Shown here one piece after another: positions 8,993-17,233 of a DNA stretch of 20,195 bases. The DNA lies in the IMG/VR virus record IMGVR_UViG_3300012954_001620, positions 1 to 20,195 of that record. One strand, 5' to 3'. The notes beneath the pieces were generated by a model that saw only the letters and a program-made list of their open reading frames with translations, searched no databases and was not told the DNA's origin. Made by a program: the position numbers and the translations under genes. The stretch is from a virus. Every line of letters starts with the position of its first letter. Position 1 is the first letter of the stretch.

Positions 8993-10506
8993 TATCCTAA
9001 CGATGCTCCCGGGAATCCTCCAAATGGTAAGGCTACATTCTTTGTGCCTCTCTGATTAAGTAGTGCTGTTGCTGTTGCTCCTGAACCTCCGCCTCCAGAG
9101 ATTGTAACTGTTGGTGGGCTTGTATAACCAGTTCCTGAAGCAGTTTTTTGAATAAAGACTACTTTGCCACCAGAAACAGTTGCTGTTGCAGCCGCTCCTG
9201 AGCCTCCGCCTCCACTAAAGGAAACACTCGGAGCAGAAGTATATCCACTTCCTCCACTAATTGTTTTCTTATTATTTCCGGCTCCAGTAGTAGTCTGATC
9301 AAGTATTACACTAGCTACCCCTGTAGTTCCTGATGGGTTGTGTCCGTAACGGATTGCACATGAGTTTAATCTCTTACCACACACATCGCCAAATTCCCAA
9401 AAAGAAATATTAGTGGGTCTTATTATATCATCAACATCATCGCCAGTTGCAAGCTCGTGAGCTGTTATACATTTATATAAAGTAACTCTCGTTGCTTGTA
9501 AAAATCCGCTTGATGTCGTTATACTTGCACTTGGGTTTTGAACTGTAATAGAAGTAGCAGTTATACTATTTACATATAAAGGAACTGCTTTAAAATTTGC
9601 GTCTTCATCAGTAAATCCTTTTGCAATTACAAACTCCCCTGCAGTTATACCATGACCACTTCCTACAGTATAAGTAACATTTGAACCCGAAGTTACAGCA
9701 CTTGCTGCTATTAGTCCTCCGATTGGTCTGTAGTACTCTACAAAGTCACCTACTGAATAACTTTGTGCTGCATATAAATTACTTGTTCTATTACTACTAA
9801 CATCTTGTCTTCCCCAAGTATTATAAGTTTCTAATCTATTATCATCTTTATCAAAGTATAAAATTCGTTCTACTCCATCTACTGTAAATCTATTATCTGT
9901 TGGCCAGTCACACCCGCCTTGATCTGGGTCTTTGTATTTCCAAGGACAACGTGCAGCTACAACTGCTCTTCGCGGTAGTTGGATTCCTTGTACATCAAAT
10001 GCACTTGCAAGTTCAAATTCTACCATTGTAGAAGTTTCTGTAGTCTTTCTTTCTATATAGTAGCAATCTCGATTAAATTCCACAGGAGGATTTGTACCTA
10101 AATGCTTTTGTAGAGTTCTTCTTCGTATTACTTTTGCTCCTACTAAATCATCATAGTTACTTAGATGAGCGCTCCAGTACTGATTTATATTTGCAAATCT
10201 AACGGTAGGTCTTGGTAAGGTTCCTGATCCTCTGACTTCCCAACCTTCTGACTCTACTGGAAACGCAGTATAAGTTTGCTGCCCGTAATGTCCTGAGGTA
10301 GTTGACCCAAAATTAGTATCATCTAGTAAACTGTACCATGTAATATCTGCTACTCCATTTGAACCATCATGAAAATATAACTTATCTATACCAGCACCTC
10401 CAATATCACTATTGGGTACTTCGACTTCAAAAACAGTAATTAAACTACTGTTAACCGATTGACCTTGTAGGTCAGCCGGTATAGTGCCTACGATTGGTTG
10501 TGTCAT
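8992..10506 (-). CDS. gpL-like minor tail protein, probable Fe-S cluster, with inserted domains
   Basis: 504 residues, about twice the size of lambda gpL (232). Residues 1-200 follow the L family: [12 protein letters not shown] near 19-30, a tube-fold body, then [16 protein letters not shown]. Four cysteines, C187, C199, C376 (VCGKRL) and C383 (SCAIRYG), match the arrangement that binds a [4Fe-4S] cluster in lambda gpL (known for the family, inferred here). Between C199 and C376 lies an insert of about 170 residues with a small beta domain at about 265-340 ([17 protein letters not shown]). After C383 comes a Gly-rich repeat insert (about 416-482), and then the family C-terminus [12 protein letters not shown] resumes. 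The start overlaps the M stop (ATGA), with a GAGAGG element upstream; the stop overlaps the K start by one base. The protein should sit at the tail tip between M and the J/I complex. Confidence 0.9.
   Translation of the reverse strand: MTQPIVGTIPADLQGQSVNSSLITVFEVEVPNSDIGGAGIDKLYFHDGSNGVADITWYSLLDDTNFGSTTSGHYGQQTYTAFPVESEGWEVRGSGTLPRPTVRFANINQYWSAHLSNYDDLVGAKVIRRRTLQKHLGTNPPVEFNRDCYYIERKTTETSTMVEFELASAFDVQGIQLPRRAVVAARCPWKYKDPDQGGCDWPTDNRFTVDGVERILYFDKDDNRLETYNTWGRQDVSSNRTSNLYAAQSYSVGDFVEYYRPIGGLIAASAVTSGSNVTYTVGSGHGITAGEFVIAKGFTDEDANFKAVPLYVNSITATSITVQNPSASITTSSGFLQATRVTLYKCITAHELATGDDVDDIIRPTNISFWEFGDVCGKRLNSCAIRYGHNPSGTTGVASVILDQTTTGAGNNKKTISGGSGYTSAPSVSFSGGGGSGAAATATVSGGKVVFIQKTASGTGYTSPPTVTISGGGGSGATATALLNQRGTKNVALPFGGFPGASLG
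9064..9252 (-). repeat. Duplicated Gly-rich GYTS..P..(S/T)(F/I)SGGGGSGA module in gpL-like gene
   Basis: Two copies lie at 9181-9252 (residues 419-442) and 9064-9135 (residues 458-481), 39 residues apart. Each reads G-x-GYTS-A/P-P-x-V-x-[10 protein letters not shown]-x-ATA. The DNA also repeats: both carry a cctccgcctcca core after gctcctga. I recall this module from structural proteins of marine phages; its function is not known to me. It is inserted between the Fe-S cysteines and the conserved C-terminal tail of gpL. Confidence 0.75.
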
Positions 10507-10922
10507 GCCTCAAAGACCTCTCTGGCAGTACAGGTTAAAGTATAAAAATTATCATAAGCCATAACTCTATTATAACTTTCTAGTACAATTGTCGCAGTTT
10601 CCTCCCCATCAACTGAGTTAGGTACTGTGAGTTTTGCAGTATCTACACTTGCTAAAGTATCCATAAATTTATATAGTTTATCTATATCTTCTTTTGTTCT
10701 ATTATTAAAAGTCAATGCCCAAGTACGCGGAGTATTGTTTATACCGTCTCGAGCTCTCAATTCATAACCATCGCCAAATTGTGCTTTTAGTACACGAGGC
10801 GCAGGAGTTTGTTGAATCCCTCTATCGTAGACTACTTTACCTGAAAATCCTGTTATGTTTGTTCCTGCAGAGACTGTGCCTCCGCCTGTTTGTACTGTGT
10901 TAGTTGCTAATCCTAGTGCCAT
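10503..10922 (-). CDS. gpM-like minor tail protein
   Basis: 139 residues, near the usual length for lambda M (109). The central signature is clear: R43[19 protein letters not shown], then WALTFNNRT, and a C-terminal [13 protein letters not shown] strand. The Ser/Gly/Thr-rich N-terminus (about 1-35) is longer than in lambda. M proteins form the ring that joins the tail tube to the tip proteins, acting after the tape-measure initiator forms. The start overlaps the tape-measure stop by one base (TAATG), with AAGGG about 10 bases before it, and its own TGA overlaps the L start (ATGA). No catalytic residues are expected. Gene order H-M-L supports the assignment. Confidence 0.9.
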   Translation of the reverse strand: MALGLATNTVQTGGGTVSAGTNITGFSGKVVYDRGIQQTPAPRVLKAQFGDGYELRARDGINNTPRTWALTFNNRTKEDIDKLYKFMDTLASVDTAKLTVPNSVDGEETATIVLESYNRVMAYDNFYTLTCTAREVFEA

Positions 10923-13900
10923 TATGTTCTACCCTTTGTACCTTGCGAGTTTAATAGTCCACCAGGTCTCATTTCTTGTTGTAAATGTTGTTGTACCATA
11001 TTTCCAATACTTCTTCCTAAACCTTGCATACCGTCGCCTGTTACTTGTGAAGCTCCTTGTCCTTGACCATTCATAGTAATGTTTACAGTAACTATATTAC
11101 CAGTACCACCAGCCCCGCGCATATCTACAGGTATACTTCTGTCATTCCCAAGAGGTACAACAGCCTCTCTACCGTGGAGCATTGCCATGTAACCAGACTC
11201 TGGCCCGTTTGCAATACCGCCACCAGCGAATGTACCACCATATCTAAATTTAGTCATTTGGCCGCCGTATCTTGCACCGCCCATTCCTGGTATTGCGCTT
11301 ATGCCTGACATCATATTTCCCATTCCAGGGAATAGAGCAAGCAATATCTTTAATGCGGCTGCTTTTGCAAACATAGCTGCTAAGTCAGTAAGTACTGATT
11401 TGGTGAGATCTTTCATTCCATCTTTAAATGATTTTGTTCCGTCTACCATTGTTTGGAACATAGATACGAACCCGTTAGAAAGCGTACTAGTAACTCCGCT
11501 CATTAGTTCTGTTTCTATTGCAAGATGTTTAGTTGCTATTGCTGTTTCTTTAATTAACTTATGATCTATTTCTGCTTCTGCAACACCAGCCTGTCTAAGT
11601 TTTAAAACTGTTTCGTTATATAATTGAGTTGCAGGATTTAAACTAAATACTTGTTCTCTTTGAAACTTAGCGGTTTCTTTTGTTGCTTTTAAGGTTCCCA
11701 TTATAAACTCGCCTTTTTGTTCGGCGGTTAGAGTTGCTTCATCAATTGCTAGTAATTTATTTTGTTGTTTTAAAGCAATTTCTTTTTGTAGTAGTGCATT
11801 ATACTGCTTTTGAAAGTCATTTTTAGTAGCAATAATTAAACCATCTGCATCTACTGCTCCTTTTACACCAAAGTTAGCTGTATCTGCTTCTAAGTCACCA
11901 CGCTGTGCTTTATAAGCCTTTGCCAAGTCCTTATTTCCTGCTGTTCGGTTTTGAATATTACTAATCTTTGCAGTTCGTGCAGCTGCTTTACCTGCACCTG
12001 TTGGATTTTTCTTTAAATCAAGTGCAATTTGTTTTGCACTTACTGCTTGTGTTCTCATTAAAGCAGCTTGAATTCTTAATTCATCGGTTACTCCTTGCTG
12101 GTTAATTAACAATGCAATTTGTAAATCTAGTTGTTGTTCTTTTAATATTTTGTTGTTTTTTGAAATCTTTACTTCTTCGCCCGCATTTGCAACACCTTGT
12201 TTAGCATTCTCTACTTCTGTAGTAGATATATTCAGTCCCTTAGCTTTATTGATTAACTCCTCTGTACTCAGTTTTCCTAACTCTTCTAGAGTCATTCCTT
12301 CTTCTACTAAAATGCCTTTTAGTTTTTCTTTTGTTGCTGTTAAAGCCACTCCAGCTTCTGTCTCTTTTAGTTGAGCATCTCTTACTTTATCCATAAGATT
12401 AAGTTTTTGCTGGTCTAATATTGCGTCTTGATTTGCAAGAGATGTGCCAAGTGTTTGTAACCTTGAAAGTTCTAATGCACCTGTTAATCTTTTTTCCTCA
12501 TTATTTATGCCCTGTGTTTGTAATTTCTCAATAGCTTGCATTACAACAAATTGTTGTCTTAAAGTTTCTCGAGCACGGTTCACTATGTCTAGATCTTCTT
12601 TTTTCTGTTGGTTGAGATCTTGTTGTGTTTTTAAGTTTTCTTCTGCTGCACCATATAATTCCATATTAGTTTCAAAAACTTTATAGAACCAATCATCTCG
12701 TTCAAATCCTAAAGCATTTATTTCAGCTTCTACTGCTGCTCTTTCTTTTAATTTTGTTACATTACCGTCAGCATCTCTTTCAGCCGCAAAGTCTACAAAT
12801 GTACCCTTATTAGCGCTGCCTTTAAAAGCACCAGCATTATAGCCTATGCCTGTAGAGGTTACCATATCTGCTCGTAGCTCTGCTATTCTTTCATTTCTTT
12901 TATCATTAGCTAGCTTAGTCTGACCAATCATACCTTTAAAACTACCATCTTCATTCACCGAACGCTGCAATTTAGAAGGATCTAATAAGTTACCCTGAGC
13001 ATCTTTTCTTCGTTCCATACCAAGTGCGTCCATTCCGCCTTGTGTAGTAGTAGTATATTGTGTAAGTAAATCTTGAAAAGGAATCTTAGTAAACTTTCTA
13101 ATTTGTTTGTCTAAACTTTTGTTTAAAGACTCTTGATTTTGAGTTAATTTTGCAGCAGCTTGCCCAGCATTTATATAGCTATTTGCTAATCTTTCTGCTG
13201 CTTCTCGCTGGTCATCTGTAAGTCTGTTTCCATTCTGCATGGCTAGAGCTACCTCATGTAGTCCAGGAGCAAGCGTACGGGCCGCATTCATTTGTTTTCT
13301 GAAACCTACTATAACATCATCGCTTGGTTTTTTACCTTGTTTAATTTGTTCATTATAGTTTTTCATCAACTGTGGAATATTTGCACTAGTCATAAACTGA
13401 CCTGTAGCTTCTGTACCACTTTTAGCAGTTAATAAATTACCTGCTTTTTGAACTTCCAACATTCTGTATAATTCGTCATTTAACTCTTTTGTAGACTCGG
13501 TAAGTTCTTTTGTTCTTTCATTTGTTCTTCGATAATGGTCGTTTAAGTTCCTGTTCTTTTCCATCAAAGATTTTATGCCCATGATAACCATAGCAATCAT
13601 TCCAATCCAAGCTGCGGCTGCAAATGCTTTATTTGCAAATGCTGCAGTAGCTGCCAACATGCCTCTCCAAGCTGCTGTCGCTGCGGCTACTACTACTGTT
13701 TTACCCGCCCATATACCTTTCCAGACTTGTGCAGCAGCTTTTTCAATTGATAAAGTTTTAGCAGTTGAACCTTTAATTAAAGCTTCTTGCATATTAAGAT
13801 GACGTCTAAGTTCGTTTCTTTGATCTCTAGTCATCTTTTTGTAAAGGCCAGTCCTTTCATTAAGATGTCGTCTATATGCTGCTATTTGTCTTTTATTTAA

Positions 13901-15028
13901 TCTAGCCTCATTAGGGCCTCCGCCTTTATCAGCTGCTCCGAGTTTATTGAAATAATCCCCACTTGTTTGGGCGTTCATATTTCTATCTCTAAAAGCTGCG
14001 TTTACATCGCCAAAAGAAGATTTCATGCTCTTAAAACTTTGGATTGCTAATCTACTATTGGAACGCATTTTAAACATGGAAGCTTCAAATGCTTTGTCTA
14101 AACTAGGGAGTAGAGATTTTATAATAGGTAGAACAAAGAGTCCCATAGCAGCAACTAGTGCTAAGGAGTTTTCTTTAAAGAATTTTATAATTGGGAGTAA
14201 CCCGTCAACCATGAATTTTTGGAATCCCATGAGTAGGTCGTCGAGTTCTTTCATTAACTGGCCAAGAGCAAAAGCATCTGGATCCATTAACTTAGCGATT
14301 GCCGCAAACTTTGTCTCTCCTTGTTGAAGTACATCATTAAATACGGCTTGGGTTCTTTCAAACGCGTTAAGCTGTTCTCGAGTTTTTCCGATAGAAACAG
14401 CATACTTTGTAGTTGCGTTTTCTAATCTTAGAATAATACCGAGTTCGTCTAATAGTTCTGGTTCTGCCTTAGTTACACCACGAATAAGCCTGTTAAAAGA
14501 ATCTGTTAAATCTCTTCCCAAGGCTAATGAAGCATTTTTTGCTACTGTTGCTAGTGCTCCTAGTTGAGTACTATTTAAACCTGCAGCTATACCAATAGCA
14601 CCAGCACTTGCGGCTTCTTTATAAGCTAGCATACCTTGTGTGGCCTGTTGAATAGATTTGGTCATGGACGCATAAGCTACACCCGTGGCTGATCCGAAAG
14701 CTTTTTGGCCTTCTATAAGATTTCGGGTTTCCATTGAGGATTTTAAGAATTGAAATGCAGCTGATACAGCAAATATTTGAGCAGCAATGGTTGCGTAAAC
14801 CGCAACAAGACCACCTTGCATGGTCTGGGCTTGCTTACTAAAATTCTTTGTTGCGTTAGAAGACTGCTGAGTTACTCCCTTTATTCGTCGGTCAGTAGTT
14901 TGAGAAGCGCCCCCAAGAGCATTCATTTTCTTGGTTAGCTTTTCTGCCTCTTTCCCTGTAACTTTAAAAGAACCACCATCGGTAGTTCTAATAATAATCT
15001 CAGCGGCTTCAATTTTTTTCTTTGCCAT
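10922..15028 (-). CDS. Tape measure protein
   Basis: At 1368 residues this is the second-largest gene and sits immediately after the chaperone pair, as tape measures do. The N-terminal 70 residues are charged and helical, followed by hydrophobic segments at about 73-95 (LVAVYATIAAQIFAVSAAF), 287-308 (LALVAAMGLFVLPIIKSLL), 436-488 (Ala-rich, ending WIGMIAMVIMGI) and 1223-1243 (LKILLALFPGMG). The motif ELLDELGIILRLENAT near residue 194 is common in the family. Residues 500-1200 are mostly long charged helices rich in K, E, Q and L. The C-terminus has the usual FAGGGIANGPESGY, LHGREAVVPL and RSIPVDMRG run. It sets tail length and is ejected ahead of DNA; the hydrophobic segments may reach the inner membrane. 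By the rule of about 0.15 nm per residue the tail would be near 200 nm, if uncleaved. No lytic domain is visible. The ATG is 5 bases after the previous stop, with no clear Shine-Dalgarno. Confidence 0.95.
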   Translation of the reverse strand: MAKKKIEAAEIIIRTTDGGSFKVTGKEAEKLTKKMNALGGASQTTDRRIKGVTQQSSNATKNFSKQAQTMQGGLVAVYATIAAQIFAVSAAFQFLKSSMETRNLIEGQKAFGSATGVAYASMTKSIQQATQGMLAYKEAASAGAIGIAAGLNSTQLGALATVAKNASLALGRDLTDSFNRLIRGVTKAEPELLDELGIILRLENATTKYAVSIGKTREQLNAFERTQAVFNDVLQQGETKFAAIAKLMDPDAFALGQLMKELDDLLMGFQKFMVDGLLPIIKFFKENSLALVAAMGLFVLPIIKSLLPSLDKAFEASMFKMRSNSRLAIQSFKSMKSSFGDVNAAFRDRNMNAQTSGDYFNKLGAADKGGGPNEARLNKRQIAAYRRHLNERTGLYKKMTRDQRNELRRHLNMQEALIKGSTAKTLSIEKAAAQVWKGIWAGKTVVVAAATAAWRGMLAATAAFANKAFAAAAWIGMIAMVIMGIKSLMEKNRNLNDHYRRTNERTKELTESTKELNDELYRMLEVQKAGNLLTAKSGTEATGQFMTSANIPQLMKNYNEQIKQGKKPSDDVIVGFRKQMNAARTLAPGLHEVALAMQNGNRLTDDQREAAERLANSYINAGQAAAKLTQNQESLNKSLDKQIRKFTKIPFQDLLTQYTTTTQGGMDALGMERRKDAQGNLLDPSKLQRSVNEDGSFKGMIGQTKLANDKRNERIAELRADMVTSTGIGYNAGAFKGSANKGTFVDFAAERDADGNVTKLKERAAVEAEINALGFERDDWFYKVFETNMELYGAAEENLKTQQDLNQQKKEDLDIVNRARETLRQQFVVMQAIEKLQTQGINNEEKRLTGALELSRLQTLGTSLANQDAILDQQKLNLMDKVRDAQLKETEAGVALTATKEKLKGILVEEGMTLEELGKLSTEELINKAKGLNISTTEVENAKQGVANAGEEVKISKNNKILKEQQLDLQIALLINQQGVTDELRIQAALMRTQAVSAKQIALDLKKNPTGAGKAAARTAKISNIQNRTAGNKDLAKAYKAQRGDLEADTANFGVKGAVDADGLIIATKNDFQKQYNALLQKEIALKQQNKLLAIDEATLTAEQKGEFIMGTLKATKETAKFQREQVFSLNPATQLYNETVLKLRQAGVAEAEIDHKLIKETAIATKHLAIETELMSGVTSTLSNGFVSMFQTMVDGTKSFKDGMKDLTKSVLTDLAAMFAKAAALKILLALFPGMGNMMSGISAIPGMGGARYGGQMTKFRYGGTFAGGGIANGPESGYMAMLHGREAVVPLGNDRSIPVDMRGAGGTGNIVTVNITMNGQGQGASQVTGDGMQGLGRSIGNMVQQHLQQEMRPGGLLNSQGTKGRT

Positions 15029-15033
15029 TTAAT

Positions 15034-15456
15034 CTACTTTTTTGCTCGCCTACTGGAGGCGTCTTGCTTACGTTTAAGCTCTGCGTTGATATTTATCGTA
15101 CTTGAACTTTCTATATGTTTCAAGAAAAAGCAAACTGTTTTCTTGTCTCCAACTTCATTTATATTTAATAAAGTCATTAAAGGAGACCAATCTTTACCCA
15201 TGTAAGACCCACTTGCTCCGTCCCATTTATCTGGCAACATCGCATGTACAAGAAAAGCCTCCTGAATCTCTAAGGGAAAATCACTTAGTTCAGGTGGCAT
15301 CTCCTCTAAGTCAGGTTCTTGACCTAATTGGTCGCACATTTGTAGGTATGCATCTATACTAATATTATTAGTAAAGTACCTCTGTATTAAAGCAAGAGCC
15401 CAGGCTACTTGCTCTGCGTAAAATTTTCTAAGTCGCCTACCTGTTCTGTTACCCAA
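15034..15456 (-). CDS. Tail assembly chaperone, gpT-like frame expressed by -1 frameshift (gpGT)
   Basis: This frame is in the -1 register of the preceding chaperone gene and overlaps its last 52 bases. It is open from a TTG at 15456, giving 140 residues, but a lone start there has no ribosome site. The likelier product is a fusion: 144 residues of the first frame, then this frame from the Tyr codon at 15420-15418 (residue 13, YAEQVAWALALIQRYF), about 272 residues in total. The T part has an acidic stretch at about 50-65 (EPDLEEMPPELSDFPLE) and a basic C-terminus (KRKQDASSRRAKK). In lambda, gpGT binds the tape measure through T and recruits tail protein through G, and is absent from the finished tail. 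Position directly before the tape measure and the slippery site at 15420-15426 support this. Sequence similarity of T domains is weak, so context carries the call. Confidence 0.88.
   Translation of the reverse strand: MGNRTGRRLRKFYAEQVAWALALIQRYFTNNISIDAYLQMCDQLGQEPDLEEMPPELSDFPLEIQEAFLVHAMLPDKWDGASGSYMGKDWSPLMTLLNINEVGDKKTVCFFLKHIESSSTININAELKRKQDASSRRAKK
15389..15426 (-). promoter_or_regulatory. Programmed -1 ribosomal frameshift site with downstream stem-loop
   Basis: On the minus strand the chaperone codons GAA AAT TTT contain the heptamer A_AAT_TTT (15426-15420). It fits X_XXY_YYZ in the right register, so both tRNAs can re-pair after slipping back one base, moving from the G frame to the T frame. 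Four bases later a stem-loop runs 15415-15389: eight pairs (15415-15408 with 15396-15389, including one G-U), a bulged T at 15407, three pairs (15406-15404 with 15399-15397) and a CTGG loop. The zero-frame stop TAG (15407-15405) sits inside it. The arrangement was read by eye; no folding energy was computed. Confidence 0.85.
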
Positions 15457-15851
15457 GTATCAAAATCATTTGAATTTTTCATAAGAACTTCAACATTCTC
15501 TTTTGAAAACTCTAATTCTTTTTCTTCATCTTCAGGAGACATATCCCCTAGTAGTAACATATTTTTAGCATATCCAAGTTTGAAGCCACTCCACCCTTTA
15601 ATAACTGCTGTGGTATATTCTGCAAGAAACTTATCATCGTCCATTTTTTCTTCGTAGCCTCTAGTTTTCTTATTGAATACTTGAGATACGCAACGATTTC
15701 TAAGTTTCATTAACTCTTCTCTAGCTAGATAGCAAAGCTTTACTTTAAAACCTTCGCAACCAGGATAGTCAAATTCTACTGTTTTTGTTGGAGTCATTAG
15801 ACTCTTTAACGAGACTGCTTTTGCAGGCTCTTTTTTTACTGTATCGTTCAT
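15405..15851 (-). CDS. Tail assembly chaperone, gpG-like
   Basis: 148 residues. It sits between the major tail protein and the tape measure, the fixed place of the G chaperone. The sequence is acidic and helical: VEFDYPGCEGFKVKLCYLAR (about 26-45), ELMKLRNRC, a KKTRGYEEKMDDD segment, AVIKGWSGFKLG at about 82-93, and a C-terminal LMKNSNDFDTWVTEQVGDLE. It acts in the cytoplasm to keep the tape measure soluble and help tail protein load. It ends at TAG 15405-15407 unless ribosomes slip at 15420-15426. The ATG at 15851 is preceded by TAGGA about 10 bases upstream, just after the T-run of the terminator that follows the major tail gene. The assignment rests on position, the overlap with a -1 frame and general composition. 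Confidence 0.9.
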   Translation of the reverse strand: MNDTVKKEPAKAVSLKSLMTPTKTVEFDYPGCEGFKVKLCYLAREELMKLRNRCVSQVFNKKTRGYEEKMDDDKFLAEYTTAVIKGWSGFKLGYAKNMLLLGDMSPEDEEKELEFSKENVEVLMKNSNDFDTWVTEQVGDLENFTQSK

Positions 15852-15864
15852 TTATTTTTTTCCT

Positions 15865-15895
15865 AAAAAAGGTGGACAGGGTTATCCTGCCCACC
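15865..15895 (-). terminator. Intrinsic terminator after the major tail protein gene
   Basis: On the minus strand a 10-pair stem (15895-15886 with 15880-15871, one G-U) with a 5-base loop (15885-15881) is followed at once by six T (15870-15865). The G-U pair would be an A-C mismatch in plus-strand RNA, so the structure is built for minus-strand transcription. It begins 11 bases after the stop of the major tail gene. The chaperone, tape measure and tip genes must be reached by read-through or by antitermination, since I see no clear promoter in the remaining 13 bases. Confidence 0.9.
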
Positions 15896-15906
15896 GTTAA
15901 GTTTAT

Positions 15907-17172
15907 TTATGATGTATATGTAAGTGTTATTTCATTTGCACTTGAAGATGCGGTAGCTGAAGATAAATCAGCTGGTAGCGCATGGAAATTAACATCAATA
16001 CCTATCACGTCTTCAATAGCGTGAGTTGGTAATTCTAGATGGCAATTTGGTACTGCTACTGCAACTTTAGGAGCACTTGCTCCACCTATGCTAAATGTCA
16101 TATCAAAACTATTAGTAATCATGTCGTCAGCTTCATGTAGGTCTTCTAATAAGTCCATTGATCCGTCTGCCGCACTATTTAAGTAACAGGTAAAGTTACC
16201 TGAAACACTTCTAGTTCCCATTACATGTCCTAGAGGCTGATTAACAGACCCTAAGGTTTCTGGTGTTAGGTAAGTTAGATTGTTTTCAATCGTAATATTA
16301 CCACCAGTTAAAACAACATTATAGGTTTTATCAGCTAGTAATTGATCTTCTCCATCACTTGCTTCACCTGCTCCTGTTGAGTCACTTAAATCAAAAGCAA
16401 TTGCTAATGATGTAAGCTTTTGTCTAATATAATTTGAAGTACTATCAATTCCTTCGTTAATTAAACCTTTGACAGTATGCTCTTCTCCGACTACTGCTGG
16501 AGATGTTGCTCCACCAGAAGAAGTCTTGAGTTGAGTTACTTCTTTAATTTTCTTTCCTTGTCCTGACCAAGCTACCTGTGCTAGTCCTTCGATATCGAAG
16601 TCTATAGATGCTGAGCCTACTGAACAATCAGAAATTTTATATACTGTTACGCCGTCTGTGCCAGTTGTATACAATGCAGGGGAGCTGTCTTTTGCTGCTC
16701 CTAGTACAAAGTATAAATCAAACACACCAAGTGCTACTTTATTTGAGTTTTGAAAGTTAAATACATTCGGCTCAAATGATGAGGCTGTTGGTGCTCCTGT
16801 TCCGCCTACACCTAGGTTATAAGTGGTTGCAGACATAGCTGCCCATAAAGGTCCTTCTACTGCAAATTTCTTTGCGTTTCCTGCGTGTTCGTTAGACGCC
16901 CACGTATTACCGGATCCTGATGTAGTCGGTCTCATGTAAGTACTGAAACTCCATTCTGCAGGGGCAAAAGAATCGTTGAACATTGCTCTACCTCTTTTAC
17001 TATTACCTGATGAATCAGCAGCTTCGCTCAGAGTAATCTCCGAACTGTTTGTTGCCTGGCTAAAGGAGTAACCATCTAGTACTGGTATCTCATAAAGTGC
17101 ATCATCTGTACCTACGGCACTAGCGTGAAACTTCATGAATACTTTGGTATCTCTACTAAAATGAAATGCCAT
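15907..17172 (-). CDS. Major tail (tube) protein
   Basis: 421 residues. It stands at the V position, between the tail terminator and the chaperones, and is beta-rich with few Cys or Trp, as expected of a tube subunit. N-terminal strand blocks read YEIPVLDGYSFSQATNSSEI (28-47), ITLSEAADSSG and FNDSFAPAEWSFSTYMRP (66-83). The C-terminal half has NVVLTGGNITIENNLTYLTP, RSVSGNFTCYLN, and then FDMTFSIGG and HLELPTHAIEDVIGIDVNFH, resembling tube beta-sandwich and helix elements. It is longer than lambda gpV (246), so extra surface or Ig-like domains are likely in the middle. ATG 17172 has AGGAG with a 6-base spacer, the best initiation site here, in line with high demand. A terminator follows at 15895. 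The tube role is inferred from position, size and composition; I cannot name a specific family. Confidence 0.85.
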   Translation of the reverse strand: MAFHFSRDTKVFMKFHASAVGTDDALYEIPVLDGYSFSQATNSSEITLSEAADSSGNSKRGRAMFNDSFAPAEWSFSTYMRPTTSGSGNTWASNEHAGNAKKFAVEGPLWAAMSATTYNLGVGGTGAPTASSFEPNVFNFQNSNKVALGVFDLYFVLGAAKDSSPALYTTGTDGVTVYKISDCSVGSASIDFDIEGLAQVAWSGQGKKIKEVTQLKTSSGGATSPAVVGEEHTVKGLINEGIDSTSNYIRQKLTSLAIAFDLSDSTGAGEASDGEDQLLADKTYNVVLTGGNITIENNLTYLTPETLGSVNQPLGHVMGTRSVSGNFTCYLNSAADGSMDLLEDLHEADDMITNSFDMTFSIGGASAPKVAVAVPNCHLELPTHAIEDVIGIDVNFHALPADLSSATASSSANEITLTYTS

Positions 17173-17178
17173 TATTTT

Positions 17179-17183
17179 CTCCT
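17179..17183 (-). promoter_or_regulatory. Strong Shine-Dalgarno (AGGAG) for the major tail protein
   Basis: AGGAG reads on the minus strand at 17183-17179, six bases before the ATG at 17172-17170 and followed by an A-rich spacer. It lies in the 61-base gap after the tail terminator gene. It supports the chosen start and suggests high translation. Confidence 0.75.
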
Positions 17184-17233
17184 AATATTCTCTGAAAGAG
17201 CCGTACTAAATATTTATTTAGCTTAAGCTTTTT

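Noticed and set aside
15427-15456. TTG at 15456 as an independent start for the T frame
   Set aside because: No Shine-Dalgarno precedes it, and the frameshift signal downstream explains the expression of the frame.
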